Below are positions 39,401 through 51,600 of a stretch of 64,000 bases of DNA, piece by piece; positions within the stretch are counted from its first letter, which is position 1, and each line of letters begins with the position of its first letter. Location: contig NC_064041.1 in NCBI RefSeq assembly GCF_932526225.1, positions 11,792,815 to 11,856,814 on the forward strand. Direction: 5' to 3'. The notes beneath the pieces were generated by a model that worked only from the letters and a program-made list of their open reading frames with translations, had not been told where the DNA came from and ran no database searches. This stretch comes from Nematostella vectensis (lineage: Eukaryota > Cnidaria > Anthozoa > Actiniaria > Edwardsiidae). A program made the position numbers and the translations under genes.

Positions 39401-42400
39401 TCAAGTCTGACACCTGCAAAAAAAGGGGGAGAGTTCTAAATGTAAGTGATGACATGGGATTACCATTTGGAGTTAGAGGACCTAGTTCAATCCAGGTACA
39501 AAATGGTCAAGTCAAAGTCGTAGAAAGGTGCTACAATATGACTACTGTCATGTTTAACCATGGGACAAACATTGTTACAGGTGATGGTCTGGGTTAGGTT
39601 ATATAATTTTTTATATAAATCTTGACAATGTTCCCCTTTTGAAACGTTTCAATTCAATTTAGTTCAATATATTTGTTTCCTTTTCAAATTTCTCCTCGTA
39701 ATCTAGAATGTGAAGTTTTTCACTTCTTACATGAGATTACTACAAGTAGGCTTGCGCTTCCAGGTGTTTTTTTTGAAATATCAATAGTCTAAATAATAAT
39801 ACTTCACCTCTTGAAGATATATCTAGGTTATGATATTGTGTGGTTATGTTTTTTCAAGACTATGCCTACCTCTTGCAGGTATTTCTTGGTAATCGTGATC
39901 GTCTCAGTAAGGTTACCACTCAGTCTAACAGCAGTAGCCAGGGTGGATTCAGCATCTTCTTTTGCGACTCCCTGCGCCACTAGCCAGCTCTTTAACAGTT
40001 AAAATAAAATCATTTAAACTTCCTTGACAGCTATGATGTCAGATCATCCCTAATAATTATTTGGAAGCCATGACAGTGTGATATTGAAACCAAAAGAAAC
40101 TCAGGGTATATCCAGGCATGTACCCAGGTAGCATATCGATATTATTTGACTTTCCTTGAAATTATTCACTATTTGGTGGCCAGGAGGGTGTACAAACACC
40201 CTGATCACCCCTAGGTATGTATAACTACATTTGCACAAATAATGCATAATATAAAATAATTATTATTAATAATAATTATTTTGTAATTTTTTTTTTACTA
40301 GAAAAGGTTCCTTCCTACATTAGCTAGAGATCCTGTATCTGAACAGATGTTCTCCAGGTCAAAGATTGAAGAAATAGCTATGGCCTAGATTGTACCTTGA
40401 GAAAGTCCTGGTATGTGGTGTCTAGCCCACTGCACATTCGGCCAGTCCAGTGAAGGTTACATAGCAGATAAGACAAGTGCTTCTTCTCTAACTGCACATA
40501 AAAAACATAGCATAATAATACTGACTTTACCTACAAAATTGCATGCAAAAAGACACTCCACTGCCTATATAAAACAGTCTAGGACCAGAAACATCCTATT
40601 CCTGTGTATAAAATGCCTCTAAATAGAACCATTCTAAATAGAACCACTCTTAATAGAACCATTCTAAATGCCATTCTAAATGCTTAGAAAAAAGGAAATC
40701 CCTAGCACTCTTTCCATAAAAAGTTGCAAACTAGCCAACTCTTTTAACTCACTAAAGTACTGGTTTTTTTTATTATTATTAAAAAAAGAGGAAAAATATA
40801 TATGAATAAAGATGACTTATTGATTATTTGCTTGTGGAAAGCAAGGACTTATTCCAGGCATTGTACAATGTTTTAAGTTTAAGGGTACAGTACTTACCTT
40901 GTTACTAACACTTTTAAGCTGCAGTTCGTTGAGAAGTTTGTTGAAGTACTGGGCTGATGGTGGCAGTGACCCCAATAGCCGCCAACACAGTCCAGTGCAG
41001 TGGCGAATGACAGCTGCATCTAGGGGTTTCAGCTGTGGCTGGCCTGAATGGTGTAGCTTGTCACACTGGGTGCCTGCCATCATTAGGGTGAGTATAGCAG
41101 AGTAGAAGTCATCATAGGTGTAGCCTTCATCTCCTTTCATTTTCAATAGAATCGTGCAGCCCTGAAATAAGCAAAATAGCATTTAAACAATAGGTGGTCC
41201 AAAATCCCCAAGAGAAGAAAATGGCTGGAGTGGAGGTGGGGAGGAGAGACCGACTATGAATTCTGTGTATGTACATCTTTTATCTAGGAAATAAATCAAG
41301 ACAAGGTTAACACATTGACCCCTGAACCGGCCTGTACCGGCTTTGGGAAGTACCCACAACCCAAAAAATTCATAAATTCAAAATAAACACAACAAGATGA
41401 AGATACTCAGGCATCAGTCTAAGGGATAAATGGTCTTGCAGATATGCATCCAACCAAGGTGTTGGCATCTACTCTTAAGCCAAATAATAGCACAGGTTCT
41501 TTGACAAATCTCAAATCGAACAAGGAGAGAAAAGCAGAATCACCCCTCTCAATAAAACGCTCAAAATACCACACAAGGGAGAGAGATCAGCAAACACAGC
41601 TCAAGACACAAATAGATACCTTTATTCTGATCCTCCAGGTACATTTCCTTGGCCTCAAAACACAATGCCCATTCCTTGAAGGATTGTACAACCACGAAAA
41701 TATGTTTACGTATTGCAAAGCATTCTGGGAGATACAGGGGAAAATTCACGAGGGGAGGGCCAGTCAACACTCCTCTCCCCAAAGTCAGATGGTTTTTTAT
41801 AAGTCTTTTCACCCCGAAGCCAAATGAATCAATTCCAGGCCATACAGACCCAGAATAGCAGTGTAAACAATTTTGGAATCAATTTGGTTTCAGAAAAGAC
41901 AGCATTTAGGAGAGCTGTGGTGATTCATTAGAAAATTATTTTCTCATCCGGGCAAAGCCAAACAAGAAAAAATCATCATGAATCCACCTTTGCTTGCAAA
42001 TATCCACAAGCAAAGCACTCAATTATGCCCCAAAAGACTTCATGATGTCCTGAGACACTCCCCTAATATGCTCATAGCTGTATTTTTGATGAAAAATACA
42101 AGCAACCATCAACTTGTGCTGGCTTCAGCACATCGACGAGGGATTAAAAGTGGGGACCGCAAAGCACTGTTGAAAAGCTTGGATACCGCTGACTAGGTGC
42201 AGCTGTGTTTGACTTTGACGGGCTGTATAAAACTCAGAATAGGGGGGGAGGTATCTGTTTTCAGTCTGTTTTTTTGTAAATTCAGCTCCAAAAAAGCCAG
42301 GAGTCAATGGGTTAAAATGGTATGCTTTACACCTTTCTGAAAACATAGTAAATGTCAATTCTACGCTGATGCATACATATCTGCAACTTAAAATTCCAAG

Positions 42401-42529
42401 TGAAAAAGGTAACTTGAATTATTTGAATTGATTTCTGTTTTAACCCTGAATTTTCTGTTTGAAGTATAATAACATTTAAATAAACACAAAAATAACAACA
42501 TCAACAGCAACAACAACAACAACAACAAC

Positions 42530-42619
<90 letters not shown>

Positions 42620-45600
42620 GTACTTGTCAAACTCACCTTGTCAAGCATGTGGTAGTCATCAACTGAAGAGGAAGCAGGTCTGACATCATAGAACCTTGGG
42701 GACATGGTGCATATGTCAGTCTGGCCAGTTGCCATGCCAACAGAAGCATAGTACTTCATAGCAGCCTGCTGGTAGTTTTCCTCCTCTTGCCCGACAAAAC
42801 TGAAGAACATGCCCTGTGGAATGTCATCATCCGATGGACTTGAACTTCTTCTAAAGAGGTTATGCTGGACCTGCATATTGAACAGTTGAATAAGAGCAGT
42901 AATCAACTGTAATGTGTGGATGGAAAAGTGCACAACTTTTCATATAATTTTTTTTGCAATAAGCACACAAGTTATTCAACCTATGAACTATGGTATCTGC
43001 TTGTGTGTCATTTTCTTAAACAATGAGAGGAAACTAGGTAGAGGACAAAAAAACAGGATCACACTTGTTCTATAGAACAAGCCAGAAGTTTAGCCAATCC
43101 TCATTTCACAAGAAAAGAGGGGAGCATCTACTTACAGTATGAGCTTCTGGAAGGTAGATATTATTGTTTATTATTATTTTTTATTAATTAAATGGTTTGT
43201 ATAAATAAGCAATACAAATAGAATTGGTTGATTATGGGCCCTAGATGAAAAAAAATCTTAAAATGCTTTACAATAAATATTTTTTTATCCTCATTTGATT
43301 GTGCCTACCAGAACTAATGGAGGCATAAGATCCGTAATTTCATAAGTTCCATAAGTTCATGTACTGTAGGGCATGGGTGAGTCTGCAGTAGGGATTGGCC
43401 GAGCATGCGTTGTAATCCCATCCAAGGAAGAAAAATGGATCTGGTCCCTCCTTTCCTTTGTTGTTATCTTTATCTTACAAGGTGTAATAAGATAATGTAC
43501 TGTCTGTCTAGCTGATGTGCAATGACTCTTTTGAGCTATCACTGTCCAGTAAGTGCAATGCTTCAGGCTTTACTTTTGGGCTTTGCTCTTCAGTGTCTGT
43601 CAACTATTTGTTTTTGTCGATGAGCAATGATCCTTTAAGCTAATGCTGTCCAGTAAGTGCTTAGCTACCCCTTATTATTACTCCTGGATCAGTTTCTGAA
43701 GGGAAGTTGTCTGCTCCTACTTATGTATATATACTGAGCCCATGGAAGTTAATCAAGCACACCTGTTTCAATAGTTCCTCTGGGGGTAAGGAGAAGTGAT
43801 GCAGCATGTAGTCTTGAAGCAAAAGCAGCCTTGACAGAATGAGCGGTGTGCTGGTCAATAAGGTAGGTGATTTGGCAACAGCCATGAGCGCCTCGGAACA
43901 CTTCATTAGCAGTGCTTCACGTTGGGCAAATGACAGATTATGGAAGATAAACAGCAGCAGCTGGAAATGCTCTACATTGATGTCTGAAAAAAGGCATAAT
44001 GAACAGAATAAGTTTCAAATTGTGACAATGGAGTTGGTTTTATTTTTTCTGGATACCAGAAATAGTAAAAAAAATACATTATGTTGCCCTTGAAATGCCT
44101 TCCATGATATTTATAAACTTTTCAAAATTTCACTGGAGAAAGGTTTGCCCCCATAACAACCTCCGAAAATGACCCAAAAATCAATAACACAAAAAGATTA
44201 CATTGACGACATTTTGTGTGTTCAATCAATTATAATTATCTGATGAGTAACATGCGCGTCACGGTCGTTTATATAGTAGTTCAAATTTATTCATGGATCG
44301 AAATTCTAAGATTCCAATTGGACGCTGAAAGTGAGAAATAGAAAACAAACCAATGATACCTTAGTTTTTGTTCGTTCTCGTTTTGCTCTAGTAGACATTT
44401 GAAACTCTATTTAATCTGCTTTTGTTACCGCCCTTTTGTGCTCACATTACCCACATTTCCCAACAATCTTTTGTTAACTATGGTTAGCACTAAATACATT
44501 GTGCCAACAAGCAATTCACAAGTTTATTATTCTTGTTTTTTATAATTATGCTAATTTTCCAACAGCAAAACAATGGGTTCTGCGTATAATCCGCACCCCT
44601 ATTTTGAATGTCATTTTTCCAGTAAAAAAGTGCACATTATATACCAGGAAGTACCGTACTAAAAAAAGCAGGTTTCTTGTAAAAAATATTTCCTTATTTC
44701 AAATTAACATGGACCTTATACTTGTAATTACCTTCAGTCTGAAGAGAAATTCTTTCTGACATTGCACTGTTCTTGAGGGTGCTTATGAACCTGGTCCAGA
44801 CCTGCACAAAGTCTGGTAGGTCCAAGAAACCTTGCTGTTTATAGAACCTTTGTCTTCTACCCAGCAGAACCCTAGCAAGTACACCCAGACTCCTGGTGCT
44901 GACCCTAAGAGGCCAGGCACCCTCTTGGTCTGGCGACAGCCCCAATTCAGAAAGCAGAAGGTTCTATTAAAAAAACTTCAGGTTACGTACTGATACATGC
45001 GATATAGCTCAAACCTCCAGGGGAAGTCTTAATAGGTTATCAGGAGTTCATCTTATCAGGGGACAAAAAAAGCATGTGCTAACAAGAAATATTGCAGCTT
45101 TTGTTCCAGGGTTGTCACCCCCAGGGTTATGGATATATGAGTGTTAAACCTGGAATGTGTCTGGCATGGTTATGAAAACATGAGTGCTGTACTGGAGTGT
45201 GTTTTGCAGAGTTATGGATACATACGTACCTGGAGTGTGTCTGGCAATATTTCTTCTACCAAAAGCACATGTCCTGCCTGGTCCACAGCACTGCACAGGG
45301 AGCCGAACTCAGAAACTTTACAGAGCACTGTATTTTTGTCCAGATCTTTCATAATGGCAGCAAGGCCTTTAACAAGTGGGGGTGTAAAAGAATCCTTGAC
45401 ATAATGCCGCAGCTCTGTTAGCTGATTGGTCAGGAGATGATTCACAACAAACTGCACTGTGCGTGCTGCCAGAGAGAGGTACTGCAATGACAAGACGATT
45501 TTGGGAGAGTTTAGGCACAGTACTGTAGGTAAAAGTCATGAAATGGTTTATTATGGTCCCGTGTCTGATTGTGGATGAAAACTTTGTAGTTTGGAATTCA

Positions 45601-48600
45601 TGAAGGTGAGTTCACAGATTATGGAAATAAAGTTAGCACTTACAGCTTCTGGAGTGATTTTGGATGTCCCTTTTCCAGAGCTTGTCAGACTCTCTTCAGA
45701 TAAGTCCCCTTCATCTGTATCATCTTTGGCAGAGAAAGCCTCTGACTTGTCATAACCAGGATCAGAGGAAAGGATGTCCTCAAATAGTCTTCCAAATAGG
45801 GAGTCTTCATCTGTAAAATAATCAAGTTTTTTTTAATTATTGTAGTTTTACAAGTGTTCAGAGATGACTATTTGTTTTCCATGATTATCAATATAATCTT
45901 TCTCAGAAGGGTGGTGATAAATTACAGTAAAAACCCATGTGCATACCTGCCAACCCCCCAGTTTTGCCGGGAGACTCCAGTTTTTTTAAGAAATCTCCCA
46001 GCCTCCTGGTATTTACCTTAAATCTCCCGGTTTATGACCAAATTTTAATCAGTCAGGTTGTTTTTGAAGCAGAAGTTGTATTTTAGCCACAAACCTCTGT
46101 AATTCATATAGTTTGTATTCTAGTTGTAATAAAGTTATGACATTTTCAGGTTTTTTGAACTAAATAATCAATGAGCCTTTTCCAGGCATTTCTTGGAGAC
46201 CACAGGACTACCGCAATACCAAAATGCTTGCAGATATCGACCAATCAAAGTTGAACATTTTCACACAAATTGTCGGTAAATTGGCTCATACTTTGGAGCT
46301 GTTTTCGCCCGAGTCCTAAGTTAGGAGGTAAATCATGCTGGCCACAAACTTCAAACTTCGTGTAATTGGGACACTCAATTTGAAAACATGTTGTCGAAAG
46401 CTAGTTCCAGATTGTATATTTTTAGGGTGTGTAAGTACTATGGACACTCTTCACATGACCTCAAGGTGCTTTTTAATAGTCTTTTAATGTCACTTTTTAC
46501 CTACGCGATGGAGGTCTGGGCCTCTGCCCACCATACTTACTATCTCTCACGTATAGATAAGTTTTGCAAAAGAGCTTTTCGTTATGGTTACACTAGCGAG
46601 TACTTTCCCATTGCTGATCTCATCTCTAGGTCAAGATTACTGGGAACAGCAACCACCAACTCCACGATTTATTGCCCCCTCAAAGGAATAGGTGTCTGAG
46701 AGCTATAACTACATTCTGCCTCGTGTACATACTGAGAGCTTTAAGCGTTCTTTTATTAACAGATGCCTTTTCAATTTTGTAAAGACCTAATCCGGTACAT
46801 AGATCTCTAATGTAGTATCCAGTAATGTTTATGAATTTACAAATAATAGTTTGTTTTTCTCACTAGAATTGTAAAGTTACACGTTTGCATGTAACTATTG
46901 TTTTTAATAAAGATCCTACCCACCCACCCACCCACCCACTTACCTACCCATGATCTCAAAGTCCAAGTACCCATGATCTCAAAGCCCAAGTCCTCTTTTG
47001 CTACAGTACAGTGTAGCTCACAAAGCACATTCAAGATCACCTCACAAGCAATAAGTACACAAATTGAGCCCTAATAAACATGGGTGGTCCCATCTTCATA
47101 CTTCCTATGAAATAAACAGAATTGACATACCCTCACTACTCCCATCTGAATAGGACACAGTTGCAGGGTCATCTCTTTTTGACTGAGAAGGAGTTTTCTT
47201 TCCGGAGTCTGCCTTGGCTGGTGTTTTGGGCTTTGGGGTAGTCTGATTAGAGGCCATGGCACTGGATGCCTGAAAACCAATAGCCTTTAACAGTGGATCA
47301 CACTGATTTTATCTCACTGTATATATTTTAGTATACACATATTCAAAGGAATGCTTCAAGGACCAACAGCAAATGTCTTTTTTGTAAATTTTGTAAATTT
47401 GTATATTTTTTTCAAAAAGCAGGTATGTAAATACAAATAATAAGTACCAGTACCAATAGCATCATGAGAATTGCATCAAGATAAAAGCAAGACTTTTCTG
47501 CTGATATTTTTTTTCTCGTAAAGTGTTGTTATGCACTTACCGTACGATATAGATTGGCAAACTGCACGAGAAGAATGTTAACAAGAGGTACTCTGTCCAT
47601 TAATATCTGCATCCTCTGCCATGCTGAACAGGATGAGGTGACCTTGAGAGAGTCGGCATGTTGAGCATCATCCTCACGTATAACACCTTCCACTTGAAGC
47701 TCTTCCATCATAGCGACAAGCAGAGAAATTGCACGGGATGCCATGGCAACCACATACCCATTAGTACCAGATAGCCTACAGATATTGATAATGAAAACAT
47801 TAGCTGTACAATATTATTGAGATCTATATACCACATTATCCACATGATCTTGAAGTAGAAGTGTGACACACAGATCTTCTATGTCCTATGTTAACAGAGA
47901 TGTTCTAAGTCCCATTTAAACAGCATGGGAAACATGCTCTGATGCTGGATAAACTGGCTGTGAGTGTGCAAACAGTAATATGGGTGGAAAACACACTCTT
48001 CAAATCACTGTCAACAACCACAGAAAAATCTGGTAATCCCTCAGTGACTATTTTGAGGGTTATGTTTGCCTGAACAATCATTTTATTATATACGCAAGGG
48101 ATATGTACACCATATCTCAAAAAAATAAATGACCATTTTTCTTGTAAATGCACTTCTTTAGCTTGTCCTCCTTTTTGCTTGGTCAAAATCGCATAAATGA
48201 ATTGAAAATTGGATCTCTCTTTGGCCCTTTTAGGGCATGATATGGTGCTGAAACATAGCTCAGTACTTACCAGGCATACTTGACACAGGCAGTATCTTGG
48301 GGTTTGTCTGGCACGTCTGTGGTAGTAGCGTACAGGACATGCTGGAGGGTCCTCAGAATGATGAAGGATGACATCATGTAGAAGTTATGAAGCACTTGAC
48401 CCCCAGCGCGGTATGAAGAGGCGATGAGATTACAGATCACGTCAAACACACCAAGCTGTAAGATGAGACAGCACTGGTTGGATACATGTGGGAGACACAA
48501 GGTACAAAAAATGTTCAAGATACTGTACATCGCTGCCTTCTGTGTTCATATGCACTTTAATATAACTATTGTTTTTATTGCAGTATCTGAATTATATTAT

Positions 48601-51600
48601 GGATGGTTATTTTTAAGCTCTTGCACAGTGCAGCATTAGTGGATCTAGAGGAGGGATTATAAGGTTTACAACACAGCTGAGAGAATACAATTAAAATTGA
48701 GTCACCTAGTTTTTATGTTTATGTTACACCTCCCCCCCCCCTGAATTTTGGAACTTCATGCTATAGTGATGTAAAACAATCATTATATCCCGGTTCCCCC
48801 TTAACTGGACAATTTTCATCTAAAAAGTCATACTCACACTCCTGTCTACAATAGTGCCAATACACTTCTCTAGTTTCTCCTCAGCAATTGTCTTCCCAGT
48901 TCCCTTGGCTCCTCTGCTCAAGGATGGCTTCCCTGGCGTGGCTTTAGGCTTGCTTGTTGCTGTTGTCGAAGGTGCATCAATAGCAAAGTTCCCAGTGCCA
49001 ACAGTTACTGCGATGTTGATGCAGCCGAGTGCAATAAGAGCAAGTTGGTGTACTCTGGTGGGTGTAAGAGGTTCAAGTACAGGCAGGGATAGGATGCTTG
49101 AGGTCAGTGCTAGCTCTGAACACAAATCCTGCAAGCTGTATCATAAAATACACAACAATGAGACACAGTTATAGTTAATAATTTCTGAGAACTAGAAAGT
49201 ATGATTTTAATAGTCACAGTTAATGATTTTTATAGTCACAGTTTTATACTGGGAAAGTGCTAACCAGACAATAACTGGCATTAACCTTTTGACATTATGA
49301 AAATAACAAGAAACTAGTATTTTTTTATTAAACGATATTAATCATAATGAACATCAGCCCAAAAGGGCATTCATCCCTGAGTGTTAGTGTTAACCTGCTT
49401 TCTAGGGACCCGGCCCAGTACAATAGGTAAGAAGCATTTCCTTTAAATCTGTCAATTGCCCTAACTTCCCTACATACCTCCCACAAAACAATGTTGTGTG
49501 TGACAGAATGCTGCACAGTGTGAATAAATATTAAGGGTATTTTACTAAAAGGGGGAAGTAAATTTTGAAGTAAAATTTGAGAAACATCTCAACAGTTTAG
49601 ACCAGGATTGTAGTCTAAAAAGACTAACCATTGTATGTTGATTGATGGCACCGCATCACTAGATAGACCATCGATGGTCTTAAGTGTCACTTCTTGCTTG
49701 GGGTCCAGTTTCATGCCGTGGAATTCACTAATGTACCGTAGGGAAGGCAATCCTAGACATGTGTCCAGTAAAATTTGGCCGCCACCAAGCTCCCGCAACG
49801 CTCTGATGTTGCAGTCAGAGAAGTAGCTCTTTGTATCTTGGTTGGCAGTTTGTTCTTTTGCGTCCCAACTACAAAGTATGAAAAATACATTTGACACTTT
49901 TCACCCTAAGTCTTTCAGTGTATCATCTTGTGCTGATAAAGAGAAAGAAGCCAACTTTTCTATGGTAGTGTAGAGAATCTATTAAACAATGTCAAGGTTT
50001 GAGTAAATGTTCAGCCTGTTCCAAAGCCTAAAAATGCATTGTTTAATCTGCCTTTACCCACCTGCTTAGTGCGAGTTGAAAATACTATGTACATGTACTT
50101 AGCACGATATATCTATAGTCCGTCATTCTGAGTATTTTAACTAACTCTAACTGTTTTCAAGCTTTCCAAAGTGGTGGTTAAACCACTTTTAGCATACAAG
50201 TGTGACGAGTTTTTTTAACCTCTCAAAGTTTTATCGCTTAAAAAAACTGTATTGTACCTAGAAGCCTGCAGACTCTTGCTATCTCCATCATCTGTATTTC
50301 CAAGTTGTAGCTGCTGCAGCAGATCCTTGCTGTAGTATGGCACTGCAGATGCATCCTCGTCTCTACTCGCTGGGGACTCTATTGCCTGTGGAAGGCCTGA
50401 TGCTGCTAAGGCTGCTGTCAAATTCAGGACATCAGCACGATCCAAACAACCATGCCCTTTGCAGAGCCCTTCTATGATGTGCACAAGCTCTCTCTGTGAA
50501 ACCAAGCAGGGCTCAAAGTTAGTGACTTAATAGTCCCATTTTCTAGTTGATTTCAAAATGTAAATAATTTGGTTGCAAGGAAGCCTCTGAAACTTCAAGT
50601 TGCTGGACCAGTTAAAATGGGTTGAAGTTTGTGAAGTATGCATAGCTTAGCCTTAGCCTTATCCATTACAAACACTCTAACTGAATATTTTCATATGATG
50701 CAACTTTATTATACGTGACTTTGAGCTGTGTGTAAATCGCAAATAGCTCCATATTATGTGCACCTGGAGAAAAGGAAAAATAGAATGGAGTTAGATTGAA
50801 AACACCAGAGAAAGTCACAGGATAAATTTATTTAAGGTTATTTAAATTGCTAATTTGTAGCTCATTGAGCTTTGTAACTGCCCTTACATGCCTTAAAGAT
50901 AGTAGTTAGGTGAACTGCCCTTACATGCCTTAACCCATTCGCTCCCATAACGCCCTGAAATGCCCGGCGGAAAAACTGTCATATTTCCCTATACCGCCCT
51001 GTACCGCCCGGTTTTCGCGCGCGCGAGAAAAACCCCTCTAGCTCCCCTCCCTGGCAAGTAAAGCTTTTGAAAATTCAGCTGCAGAAAGAAATTGACCAAT
51101 CAAATGAGCTCTTTTGCACATCTCCTAGCAATCGAACAATAGAACAGTGCCTTGTAGTGAAATCACTTGTCTCGCGCGACCGCCATGTTGAATTCTTGGA
51201 GACCCGATAGCGCTTGAAAATCGCAATATTTCCATTGTTTTCTCGCTTTTAAGGCTGGGTAAAGGAAGATAATTAGAAAACCTGACATGATAGCTCTAGA
51301 GAGGATAATTACAGCCCATGAGAGGATCGTTTTGTTAAAAAATGACGGGAAACCGTGCACAAAGACATCAGAATTCACGCAGGATTCTGACAGCAAGATC
51401 TAAATTTTTTAGTCTCACAGTGGGGATTTTGCAGTGTTTCGAGAAGTACACTGCCTCTAGTCTGGTGCGAATGAATTATCTACCCACTAATTAACTGCTG
51501 TATGGATAAAGGCTTCTTATTTTTGTGAAAAAATCTATATAATGATATTCATTTTAGCTAAATAAGGCCGGGGTGAATTCAAAAATTTGACCACGTGTGA

